Assembly: GCA_963971405.1 (NCBI GenBank)
Contig: OZ020492.1
Location: 2,170,001 to 2,234,000 of the forward strand
Origin: Psococerastis gibbosa
Lineage: Eukaryota; Arthropoda; Insecta; Psocodea; Psocidae
Length of the DNA stretch: 64,000 nucleotides
Direction of reading: 5' to 3'
Shown piece after piece: positions 55,080 to 64,000 of this stretch (position 1 is the stretch's first letter; each line of letters starts with the position of its first letter). The position numbers and the translations under genes were made by a program. The notes under the pieces are model-generated. The model was not told the DNA's origin. It did not search any database and was given only the letters and a program-made list of their open reading frames with translations.

Positions 55080-56215
55080 ATTCTCGTATTTCGACATGAT
55101 TCGTAATGTTAGACTGGTTAGCACAGCTACACAACTATCTAACCGAACAAGTCTGAGAGCTTATTTTAAGACTTGGTCTACTCAAGCTTTAGAAGAACAT
55201 TTTTAACATCATATTATATGGGGTTTTTCATTTTTGGTGTTCTTCCATGAATTTTACTTTCGGTAAATTTTTAGTACCCAGTATATTTTATGAAAGAACT
55301 GTTGTAACAGTTATAAGAATACATGCTAAAGTCTTCAACAACGTGAATAGATTAAATTTTAAATAACTTGCTTAGTAAAGTAAATTCAAAATAAAATGAT
55401 AATATAAAAATATCAATATGGAGTGCCAATTTTCTACGTTCCATATTCTCTTAAGAGGACATTCTTCGTAGAAGATTAAACCCCAAAATTGATTGTTTTT
55501 ATTGATTTCTTGTTTTTTAATTACTTAACAAAGTAAGTTAAAGTAAAGATTTGGCTCATGCAAGTTGTGTAAATTGTAGAAGATTACTTCATGCATAATC
55601 TAATAGGAAACATTAAATGTTTGGTACCTTAGTTCTTTCATAAAACCAGTGTGGACGATAATTTCGCGTTAACTAGAATTTTTGGAAAAAATACAAAATT
55701 GAAGAGTAAAAATACTCGCACATTATGGACGAAGTGGTTTTCTACAACTTGAGTGAGCAAAATTTTTAACAACTTGCTGAGTTAATGAAGTAGAAAATGT
55801 AAAGTATTTAATTTTGGAGTGCCAATTTTCTATGTAGCATGTCCTCTTAAGGAACTGACGGTTATAGAAGGTATGCAATAGGAGCAGTCTCGATACCAAA
55901 CCCAAAACTGATGAAGCCCGTGCTCCGGAAAATTCTACTTCCGGGTGCGAAAAATACTGAAGCCGTCCCTGCTAAGCTAAAGAATCTCCGTATATAAAAA
56001 GGCACGAAGGCTAAGCCACCAGAAACGGTGCATTGATTTCTTCTATCATTGATAATGTGCCTGGTTGTCACCCAGATGTAGCAATAATAGGATTTAGGCA
56101 CCGAAACTTGGGGATTACGGGCTCATAAATATGGGGTACGGAGCGCCCGTGAAATCAATAAATGTATCATAGACTCAGCTTAGCTGGCCCTGGCGGTGGG
56201 CGGCTCAGCCATTAC
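55080..56215. other. No gene seen
   Basis: GGAGTGCCAATTTTCTACGT at about 55421 and GGAGTGCCAATTTTCTATGT at about 55817 show an internal duplication of some 50 bp (with TCTCTTAAGAGGA/TCCTCTTAAGGA). No coding. Confidence 0.5.
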
Positions 56216-56219
56216 CTCC

Positions 56220-56725
56220 AACACTTTCAGGTTCAAGCGAGTCAACTAGTTGAATAGCCGTGTGCGGGCCTGTAGCGTCAAGCTGAGTCCTCACCAGTCA
56301 CCCTCATGGCCTAGATGGTCCAAATTCATGGTTTTCCGGTCCAGGCGTGACAACTAGTTGACCAGCCGGGTGCGGGACCTGGAGCGTCAAGCTTCGTCTA
56401 TGTCACCATCGTACCGTAGTTGGTGCAATATATTATTTACATACTGACTTACTTGTTGGTTGAAGTTTGAGATTTTCAGGTTCAGGTTGTCAACTAGTTG
56501 ACTGCAGTGCAAAACATTCGTTCATACCGGCTTCAATATTAATTTTAAGGTTTTTTTTAAACTATTAGTGCCTCATTGAGGCTTAGCCGGACAAAGGTTC
56601 CATTGATTTTTTTTTTTTTTTTTTTTGTATTATGTGAATTGTTTTTGCATGAAATTGGGCAAGTTGGTACACGGCCTGGAGTGTTTGGAGATTTTCAAGT
56701 TCAGGCTAGTGAACTAGTTGACCGA
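56220..56725 (+). repeat. Degenerate repeats around the palindrome GTCAACTAGTTGAC
   Basis: TTCAGGTTCAAGCGAGTCAA at 56228, then GTCCAGGCGTGACAACTAGT at 56340, TTTCAGGTTCAGGTTGTCAA at 56475 and TTCAAGTTCAGGCTAGTGAA at 56694. Each leads into CTAGTTGA. The first two units also share GTGCGGG.CTG.AGCGTCAAGCT. Confidence 0.75.
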
Positions 56726-56930
56726 GATTTTGCCAATGTTTCAATAGTATTAACGAATATTTTTAGGGTGTTTCAAAGAAAGTGTAATTTCTACATATTA
56801 CAGGGAGCTAACATGTCTAGAACCGGGGTTAATTAAATCCGTCGTTTAAAAGTCAAATTGTAACCGTGTGAGTGCACGATATCTTGGATAAAAAGTTCAC
56901 TATGCATACCTTATGTCACAGCCGTCAGGG

Positions 56931-57123
56931 CAAGGGCGGAATTTAGGGGGGGGGCAGGGGTCTGGACCCCCCCCCCCCAAAAAAGAAAATTAAATTAACC
57001 TACACTAGATAATATGGGTTTACAGTAGGAATTAAAAATAACAATGCTTTTTAATGTTATATTCCACTGAATCAGCCCGCTGACCCCCCCCCCCCCCTAA
57101 ATTGGAGGCCAAATTCGCCCTTG
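56931..57123. mobile_element. hAT-type MITE, 193 bp
   Basis: Ends CAAGGGCGGAATTTAGG and CCAAATTCGCCCTTG; identical flanks CGTCAGGG at 56923-56930 and 57124-57131. Same family as 895-1094, including the GTCTGGACCCCC block and a TTCCACTGAAT block, in opposite orientation. Confidence 0.92.
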
Positions 57124-57132
57124 CGTCAGGGA

Positions 57133-57290
57133 CAGACTGGTCATGAGTAGTCCAGTCGGTAGAGAACTAGACTGTGAAAAAGAAGGTTCAGGTTCCAGAT
57201 TCGACATGAAAGGAATCCCAAACCTAATGAGGGGAGAAACCAGGCCGTCGAGCATGTTTCTGACCATCAGAAAAGATCCACTACCAGTAC
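57133..57290 (+). mobile_element. SINE-3-like copy
   Basis: AGTCGGTAGAGAACTAGACT (box-A-like), AAGGTTCAGGTTCCAGATTC (box-B-like), GAGGGGAGAAACCAGG, GTTTCTGACCATCAGAAAAG. Confidence 0.5.
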
Positions 57291-57296
57291 AAAGGC

Positions 57297-57690
57297 CTCT
57301 AATGACTATTAACACAACCGAAATTAGAGGATATGGAAATTAACACAACAGGCAATGTAAGTCCAACTAACCCTTTGTTATATGATCATTGATTGTTCAA
57401 TTATATACTTACTAATCTATACGAGCTACAGCACAAGCGATAACGGGCAAGTTTACCACTCAACCTTTCACACAATGTTAAATACTAAATATTTGAATTT
57501 TGAAACAGAATGCTACATGTATAATTGTATGCCTATTCTTGACTCGTATCTGTATTTGGCTGTCATGCTTTCGCCTGTTTCATTGTCTCAATAGTAAGCT
57601 TGTCTCAGCTTGTCCATTATCGCTTGTAGCCGGAGTAGGTTGACATCGAGAACGTATACCAGTTTGCCAATGGCCAAGGGGCCTATGGGC
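57297..57690 (-). repeat. Left member of an inverted R4 pair
   Basis: TGACTATTAACACAA, GTCCAACTAACCCTTTG and ATTATATACTTACTAATC run into R4 proper (CGTATCTGTATTTGGC ... GCCAATGGCCAAGG). The complementary arm is 58185-58585. The spacer, about 500 bp, holds unassigned DNA and the rest of R4. Confidence 0.8.
57318..57338 (-). mobile_element. 21-bp SINE-1 scrap flanked by a 10-bp duplication
   Basis: CCGAAATTAGAGGATATGG, part of the SINE-1 tail in reverse, lies between ATTAACACAA at 57308-57317 and ATTAACACAA at 57339-57348. The opposite R4 arm has the uninterrupted site (TATTAACACAACAGGC in complement). Confidence 0.75.
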
Positions 57691-58127
57691 GTGGGTCCAT
57701 AAAAAAATCCTTTAAAAAAATAAGCTATGGGTAAATAAACCTACCTGAAAATTCGTGAGGGGTTTTTGACGACCCCTTGGCTACCCCTGCTCAGTGAAAA
57801 ATATCGTGGCCCCGCTGTGAATTCTTCGATCAATTCACCAATTATGGACTCAAGAGGGTTTCTTAATTTTTTGCTCTTCCGGAGCCTTTTGAAAATGTGC
57901 TACTATTGTATTCATAGCGGGTATTTTGTCATTCTCACCACCTCTTGAGGCAGCTGATATGTTTTCGGGTTTCTTCAATGAACAATAAGCTGTGCGGAAT
58001 CTAAACGCTGCCTTTTTGATTTCGAAATTTAGATTAATTCGGATGATATTCAGAAATGTTTTACGGTTTTACCACAGAGAAAGAATAGGTGTTTGAGTAT
58101 TTTTTTAATTTTGATGAACATGAATAT

Positions 58128-58585
58128 GGACCCAGGCCTACTTATTGTGGCCCATAGCATAGGTCCCTTGTCCAATGCCAACGAGCCCGTGGATTTCGGA
58201 CATTATTTGTATTGTTCCGTATGAATTTTTGGCCATTGGCAAACTGGGATACGTTCTCGATGTCAACCTACACCGGGTACAAACGATAATGGACAAGCTG
58301 AGACAAGCTTACCATTCACTCAATGAAACAGGCGAAAGCCGGACTTAACCAAGTACAGATACCAGTCAAGAATAGGCATACAATTATACATGGAGCATTC
58401 TGTTTCAAAATTTAAATATTTAGTATTTAACATTGTGTGAAAGGTTGAGTGGTAAACTTGTCCATTATCGCTTGTGCTGTAGCTCGTATAGGTTAGTAAG
58501 TATATAATTGAACAATTAATGATCATTTAACAAATGGTTAGTTGGACTCACATTGCCTGTTGTGTTAATAGTCATAAGAGAGGCA
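58128..58585 (+). repeat. Right member of the inverted R4 pair
   Basis: R4 58128-58372 (GACCCAGGCCTACTTATTGT ... AAGTACAGATACCAG), continuing AAGAATAGGCATACAATTAT to CTGTTGTGTTAATAGTCATA. Frames in the two arms give nearly the same 60-residue peptide because the DNA is about 95% alike by eye; that alone does not indicate a protein. Confidence 0.8.
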
Positions 58586-58796
58586 TGGGCCATGTCCAAC
58601 TAATCCTTTGTTAAATAGTATAACACCATTGTCATCCACCTTTACAAATAAATCAATGAGCACACTAGCATAAATCCCCAGCACTAAGTAAAAAAATGAC
58701 TTGTCACGCTGGGGTCAAAAGTTAAATACAATACGTCATTTTTTTACTTACAGTCCAAAAAGTATAAAATATAGTATACTTACATTATTTTTACTT

Positions 58797-58902
58797 TTAC
58801 CGCGCCTTATCCTCATAGAGGGTCGGCGGCACGACAGCAGCGTTTCCACACAGTTCTGTCCTGTGCGTCCTCGGTGGAGATCCCCAAACTTCTCATAATT
58901 AA
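58797..58902 (-). pseudogene. RTE-type LINE ORF2 C-terminal fragment
   Basis: The minus strand reads MRSLGISTEDAQDRTVW, then KRCCRAADPL and a stop. It is close to 5650-5768, with the same tail sequence (CGCGGTAAAAGTAA in complement). Only the terminus remains. Confidence 0.7.
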
Positions 58903-58904
58903 AA

Positions 58905-60050
58905 TAATAAAGTATAATAAATGCAATTAAATTTTTAGTCTCTATAGGAGCAATGTCACAAAGTTATGTGAGAAGAGATCTATGAAGCGGTATAAATATT
59001 TAAAATAAATGTTTATTGTCAGCTTTATAATGAAATTTTTAGATTTTTTTTTAATGTAAGCATCGAGGATGTGTTCTTTTGTTAGCTTTGGTGGTTCCGA
59101 GGGGCAATGTTAGGATTTGCCCGTGATGGGTCCCTCACATTAAGATCAATTACTAATAATAATAAAAATAATAATTCGTGTATTTTTACTAAATTTGTTT
59201 TACAAAAGTAGAAGAAATAAGTTAAAGTGCCCCCTCATGCCAGCGGCACTTACAATAATTACTTCTTTTACTAGCTAAGAATTACGAAGTAATTTATACT
59301 TTCCTAACTATATACCTAAAAATAATTAAAAATGTACCTATATGTGAAATATGTGAAATATAAAATGTATAATATTAAATATAAAACTGGCACCACAAGC
59401 TAAATTTGTTTGCATTTAATTGTTATATGCTAACTTACAAATTTACTTAATAACTAACTATAAAAACTAACTAATTTCTACTTTGCCAATGGCCAAATAG
59501 TTCGTGGGTAAGTGTTGACCGACAAGGCGATGGGGTCATTGGGAGATCAAGGGTCATGACCCCCCCCCTAAATAAATAAATTCATAAGTTAGTAAAAAAA
59601 AAATTAAAAAAAATGAATAAAACTCAACTTTTCAACAAACCAATTTCTTTTTAAACTTTCGTACAACTTGTGACCCTCCTAAATTTTCTGCTGGATCCTC
59701 TTTTGTGTATTGGGGTAGTCTTAGTATTTTTCATGCAAATTATGTTTAATAAATGCAATCAAAATCAGATTTTAATTAGCTCTCACTTGGTTCATTCAGA
59801 GCGCTGAAAAGCCAGTTAATTATTGAAGATCCCTCGTATTGTTGGAAATGTAAAGGTGAGGTGAGTATTGGCTCCTTTGTGTCTCGGACAAAAGAAGTGT
59901 GATTGCTATGCGAAAGGCAAGATGCGGTTCAAACGCCACAATCCATATTATTTTTTCATCTGACCATTTTTGAGTGTTCCGAATTGTTATAGAATTAGCA
60001 AATATGTAAGTTTTATGAAGAAGATTTATCGTTTCTGTTTCTTTTTTCTT
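58905..60050. other. No gene seen
   Basis: 59515-59700 contains GGGTCATGACCCCCCC and GCTGGATCC blocks like the MITE at 60970, but no matching ends or duplication. The rest is AT-rich, including TAA-rich runs near 59155. Confidence 0.45.
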
Positions 60051-60053
60051 TTT

Positions 60054-60175
60054 GCTTTCCAATTCATACGTAGTATAAGGAAAGCTTTGTGTTAGTCGAA
60101 ATTTTTGATTCCGAGATTTCAACGGATTTATATGTTTTAAGGTCCCAGGAACCCAAAAAAGTGGTTTTTACGAAA

Positions 60176-60214
<39 letters not shown>

Positions 60215-60934
60215 ATGTATGTCTGTCTGTCTGTCTGTTCATCGATTTCCGGGCAAACTACTCGGTGGATTTGTGTGAAATTGGACAAGTAGGTTCACAA
60301 AAATTCCTTTTTTTATTTTGGGCTAACTCAATTGGGGGGGGGGGGGGTTTACTTTCAAAAAACTCCAAAAAAACGTCAAAAAAAATTATTTCTCAAAAAC
60401 GGCTCCAACGATTTCTTTTAAATTCACATATATTCTAGTCGTTATTAATGTTGGTAAAATGCGGGGTGTCGCTTACCCCTTGATAGTTTGCTTCTGGGGG
60501 TAAAAAAAATAAAAATAAAATTTTAATGAAAAATGACTAGAAAATAATTTTTCTGCGAAACCTTTCTATCGATGATTTCTACCTTCAGGCATGGTGTAGG
60601 TGTTAAATTGAGTAACGAAACCGGACAGTTTGCTTTCCCAAAAAAACTATTTGGTTTTGTGCAAAAAAAAAATATTTTTTTGAAAAAATGAAAGCAAATT
60701 CACGCTGAAATGCATTGCGTGCCCTGCCATTATTGCTGTGTGGTAATGTGTTGGTCTGTCCTATCTAGAATTTACGTCACCTCCAGTGACGTCAGGTGGA
60801 CGACCCCCCCCCCCCCCCCCCGTGATATCCGAAATTTAACCATAGCAAAATTATTTACCATGAAATTAATCATTTTCTCTCCCTACTAATTCATAAATTG
60901 GAAAGCATGTTCGAGTAAACTCGGACCGGTTCTT
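60054..60934 (+). mobile_element. HINE-like element, copy E (full length)
   Basis: GCTTTCCAATTCATACGTAG at the start, (GTCT)n at 60177-60238 (the longest copy of the tract), poly-G at 60335-60348, poly-C at 60805-60821, and the TAAATTGGAAAGC, CGAGTAAACTCGG, ACCGGTTCTT end. Confidence 0.9.
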
Positions 60935-60969
60935 GATAAATAATGACAAGATAGCATAGGTAGCTAAAC

Positions 60970-61161
60970 CAAGGGCGGATCCAGTGGAAAATTTAGGGGG
61001 GTCACAAGTTGTATGTAAGTTTAAAAGGTAATTTTTTTTGCTGAAAATTTGAGTTTCATTCAATTTTTTTAATTTTTTTTTACTATCATACGAATTTACT
61101 AATTTAGGAGGGCGTCATGACCCCATGACCCCCCCCCCCCCCCCCTGTGGATCCGCCATTG
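60970..61161. mobile_element. hAT-type MITE, 192 bp
   Basis: Ends CAAGGGCGGATCCAGTGG and CCTGTGGATCCGCCATTG; flanks AGCTAAAC (60962-60969) and AGCTAAAT (61162-61169), 7 of 8 identical. A poly-C tract lies next to the right end. Confidence 0.88.
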
Positions 61162-61169
61162 AGCTAAAT

Positions 61170-61640
61170 AAATTATGAACCTGTCCACAGCAGCCATGGT
61201 CGTAGAGTTTAACATGTTATAAGTTATTATAGTTATTGATGATCGTTGCCATACTTCGTTGAATTTTCAGAATTAGCAAATTAGGATTCGAGAATTCGTT
61301 CTGTGAAGTATTCTTTATATCTCTCTACGTGGCTAACTAATATCACCCGTAAAGTCCCCTTTAACTTGTAGAATCTGCCATTTACTTCCGCATAACACTT
61401 ACCGGTCACTATAACCTTTAGCGAAGCCTCTGTATTTTATTATAAATTAAGCAAGAATATTGACAAAAACATACCATTCAAAATCGTCAATAATTAAAAA
61501 ATGAAGGTTTTGAGCTGGAAACATGCCAAAAAGGAATAATTAATATATTGCAATTAAATGCAGTATCATATGGTATTTAAAAACAAAAGCCGTGGCACGA
61601 CAGTCCAATAAGGGTTTAGAACTGAGCAGAGGTTAAGGAT
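61170..61640. other. No gene seen
   Basis: No recognised feature. Confidence 0.4.
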
Positions 61641-61644
61641 ACTC

Positions 61645-61760
61645 CCTCATGACCACTGCTCTGTTTGGGATGTTTTGGTCAACAACATGCCCAATATATG
61701 GTATATAACACTAACTTTCGTTGAAGAGGTAACCTTGTTATAACCGATATTAAATAAATA
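61645..61760 (-). mobile_element. SINE-3 tail then SINE-1 tail, both reversed
   Basis: CTGTTTGGGATGTTTTGGTC at 61660 is the complement of the SINE-3 tail. CGTTGAAGAGGTAACC and TTGTTATAACCGATATT at 61715-61752 are the complement of the SINE-1 tail. Confidence 0.55.
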
Positions 61761-61974
61761 TGCCGCTATAGCGCACCATATAACCTCAATGTAAGTTATG
61801 TGGCACGCTGGGAGCTTACTCCACATAGTCTGTCGAATCGGACAAGTGCTATATAAGAGGTATAGAGTACCCATTTAACTTTGTTGGAAGCCTCTACTGG
61901 CAGGGGAACTGCAGGAAAGACATATCGAAATATTTACGGTAACGGAATGTTATCCCTTTTAGTATCGACTTTGT

Positions 61975-62095
61975 ATACTAGTGCGATCGGAGACGTGTCG
62001 TAACTCGACACGGATACTAACCTACAGATGTGACTAGTAAATCGGATACATTCATTAAATGTTTGTACGCGATTAACCTTTTTTTTAAACATATA
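61975..62095 (+). mobile_element. SINE-5 copy
   Basis: CTAGTGCGATCGGAGACGTG, TCGTAACTCGACACGG, AAATCGGATACATTCATTAA and TACGCGATTAACCTTTTTTT. Confidence 0.7.
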
Positions 62096-62167
62096 CAGTG
62101 TAGGAGAACAACTTAAGGACAACAAATATTTTCTTGTATAATTTTCATATTTGCCCTATGTTATGAG

Positions 62168-62712
62168 TTTTTTTTTTTTTTAATTAATCGCATACAAACA
62201 ATTTAATGAATGTATCCGATGTGTCCGAGAGTCTCCTCTCTGTGAGTGTGGGGATCAAGAGGGTACTCCAGACCACATCACTTTTGAGTGCCCCCTCTAG
62301 AGCCGGGAGAGGACAGAGCTTATTAGCAGGTTGCAGGACCAGGGGAAGTTTCCGCCATTCACATACATGGATGTGCTCCAGGACTTGGAAAGAGAGGTGT
62401 CGAAGGAGGTGGTCAGCTTCCTGGAGAGTATCGGACAAAAGTGGTAGGACGTTGGGCAAGCTGTTTTAGACGGTCCCTGGGCAACCTCGTTGTCCAGTGA
62501 GCTCCCGATAGCAGTTTTTGCCAGATGGATTTGGTAATGGCTGTATACCCTTAAGCCAAACAAAAAAAAAAAAAAAAAAAATCCGTTTGACCTCTTAAGA
62601 CGCCTCTGTAGGTTAGTACCCGTTTTGAGTTACGACACGTCTCCAATCGCATAGCGTGTAAAGACTCGCACAAGTGGAAGCACGTTACCACCTGGCCATC
62701 GAAGTCGATGAA
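62168..62712 (-). mobile_element. SINE-5 copy, reversed, split by a LINE
   Basis: Poly-T and TTAATCGCATACAAACAATT up to GTATCCGAT (62220), resuming after the LINE at ATCCGTTTGACCTC (62581) and running to ACCACCTGGCCATCGAAGTC. Joined, it matches the other SINE-5 copies. Confidence 0.8.
62221..62580 (+). pseudogene. 5'-truncated LINE 3' end inserted in SINE-5
   Basis: Frame: VRESPLCECGDQEGTPDHIT, FECPL, a stop, SRERTELISRLQDQG, KFPPFTYMDVLQDLE, REVSKEVVSFLESIGQKW and a stop. CxC...HITFEC is the LINE ORF2 C-terminal motif. The 3' UTR (GACGGTCCCTGGGCAACC, GATAGCAGTTTTTGCC) ends in about 20 A. A target duplication of about 5-8 bp (ATCCG at 62214 and 62581) brackets it. One in-frame stop and severe truncation make it inactive. 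Confidence 0.85.
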
Positions 62713-62714
62713 TG

Positions 62715-63490
62715 GCTCGGTATTTGGATAGTTGATTGCCCTCTAAGAGTTGTATAGCTCGATACTATTTTGGTTCTTGATCAATTCACCTCTTTACCGA
62801 TTTGATTTTTTTTTTCAAAAATGAAAGGGGAGAAAAACATAACGACGCGAGCATTTAAGGTGCATTTTCTTATAGATGTATATAATTACCAGATAGCGTA
62901 TAGCGAACAACCTCAAATTTGGGGAGGGGAGCCGATATCTCAGACCCGATATCCTGTTTAATTCGCCCCTGCCCCTCCCCGGTTCTGGATCAGTCACTGG
63001 AGAACCGTCCAATACAAACGACAGCAATAAATTGTGGAATGGGTCAAGTTAGGACAAAGGAGTTCTCTTCCACACATTTCTCCGAAAGAAAGGTCGAAAA
63101 TTGGGAAATGCTTAAGGTGGTGGCGACAAACGCGGTTCTATTAGTCAGCTCATAGACCGATAATCCCTTCCCATCCATCTCTTTTTTTCTTTTCGCTATT
63201 TCCTTTATTAAGTTGGAAAGAATTCGCAGAGACGCACGGCCATAGAAACCGTTCTAATTGGGTCAGATAATACCACAAACGTTTCAGGAGGTTTTGAGAT
63301 TCTATAACGAGCAACGGTTTTATTATTTGCGAATATCTTGCTTTGCGCCAGAGGTATTATTTTTATTACTTTAATTATTATTATTATAATAAGCGGAAGC
63401 TTGAGCGTGATAATTTCATTGCTTACTAAATTTTTTTAATATATTGCACCTTTTCCGGGGTTACTGGACAAAGAAAAAGGGGAGGTGAAG
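62715..63490. other. No gene seen
   Basis: No recognised coding or repeat ends. CCCCTGCCCCTCCCC near 62966 is a short C-rich patch. Confidence 0.45.
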
Positions 63491-63496
63491 TGCTTA

Positions 63497-63912
63497 CCTA
63501 TTTATACGTAGCATAAGGAAAGCTTTTTGATGGTCGAAATTTTCGAGACATCAAGATTCAATAGATTTACACGTTTTGAGGTACCAGGAACCCCAAAAAG
63601 TTTTTCCGTAATGTCTGTCTGTTTTTCGATTCGTGGGCAAACTACTCGGTGGATTTTGATTAAATTTTGCATACAGGCTCACAAAATCATGTCTCGGAAT
63701 TATTTTTTATTTATTTTGGGTTAGCTCAATTTTGGACGGTTTTACTCTCACAAAACTCCCAAAAAAAATGTTTTCTAAAAAAACACTTTCGAATACGATT
63801 TTCTTTAAATTCACACATATATTGTAGTCGCTGTTAATTTAAACAAACCCCAATAGGTCGCTTCCCCTTGATAGTTTGGTTCTCGGGGGGAAATACATAA
63901 AAAAGACTAAAT
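63497..63912 (+). mobile_element. HINE-like element, 5' part (copy H)
   Basis: ATTTATACGTAGCATAAGG, GAAAGCTTTTTGATGG, CCAGGAACCCCAAAAAG, a short GTCTGTCTG, GGGCAAACTACTCGGTGG, TCCCCTTGATAGTTTGG. It stops at about 63912 where a SINE-2 begins. Confidence 0.8.
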
Positions 63913-63917
63913 TTTCA

Positions 63918-64000
63918 GGACATGTAGAGTAGTGGTACATACTCCGACTTTCACCCGAAAGGTTGTTGGTTCGAGTCCCACACGATGCATTTTTTGGCCA
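63918..64000 (+). mobile_element. SINE-2 head, cut by the window end
   Basis: GGACATGTAGAGTAGTGGTA (box-A-like), CCCGAAAGGTTGTTGG and GGTTCGAGTCCCACA (intact box B), then TTTTTTGGCCA. The cleanest SINE-2 head in the window. Confidence 0.8.

Noticed and set aside
57382..58526. Conserved 60-residue peptide encoded twice on opposite strands
   Set aside because: The two frames lie in inverted DNA copies about 95% alike; differences do not obviously favour synonymous sites and no start context or motif supports translation.
59515..59700. hAT MITE with GGGTCATGACCCCC
   Set aside because: Shares internal sequence with 60970-61161 but the ends and target duplication could not be matched.

Overview
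This window is eukaryotic, AT-rich, intergenic DNA built almost entirely from transposable-element debris. I found no host gene I can support: no long open frame, no recognisable exon chain, no rRNA and no convincing functional tRNA. Open frames of 60-184 codons are scattered on both strands. Where they resemble anything, it is a repeat or the 3' end of a retrotransposon. The mixture of tRNA-derived SINEs, LINE 3' ends of RTE type and of a type with a GHTRLTHGHL motif, hAT and Harbinger-type MITEs, and Helentron-like elements carrying a (GTCT)n tract points to an invertebrate genome, plausibly an arthropod. The species cannot be named from this sequence. A 200-N gap at 36484-36683 shows this is a draft scaffold.

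Layout. 0-4 kb: a MITE end at the window edge, then a three-level nest (hAT MITE 535-3199, split by a 2.35-kb inverted-repeat element 843-3188, itself split by a second hAT MITE 895-1094) and a long CTT tract. 5-12 kb: RTE LINE remnant, SINE-3, a Harbinger-type MITE (7169-7551), a near-perfect 132-bp inverted repeat (9348-9711), two hAT MITEs (10060-10118 and 10598-10782) and a second LINE remnant. 12-20 kb: a full Helentron-like element (12182-13041), SINE-2 copies, R4 repeats, a hAT MITE (17617-17938) and a four-unit 163-bp tandem array derived from a SINE-2 tail. 20-30 kb: a Penelope-like scrap, a second copy of the Harbinger-type MITE, a 1.3-kb inverted-repeat element (23088-24377), SINE-5, LINE remnants, and adjacent hAT and Harbinger MITEs (27615-28131). 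30-46 kb: SINE-1 copies, five LINE 3' ends, the gap, a hAT MITE (37905-38162) and a repeat with a roughly 590-bp monomer. 46-64 kb: four long Helentron-like copies plus a decayed one, SINE-2, a long-TIR MITE at 52 kb, an intact-looking tRNA-like SINE head (54974-55045), two hAT MITEs, an inverted pair of R4 elements (57.3-58.6 kb) and a LINE inserted in a SINE (62.2-62.7 kb).

Family names used here (SINE-1, -2, -3, -5, R4, R6) are local labels for repeats I matched by eye inside this window; they are not database names. The best-supported items are those where terminal inverted repeats and target-site duplications (TSDs) can both be read: ten hAT-type insertions, nine with clean TIRs and TSDs and one weaker (2061-2242), and three Harbinger-type elements. 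I see no operon-like or defence-like coding system. The interest lies in transposon architecture, hairpin-forming inverted repeats and the birth of small tandem arrays.
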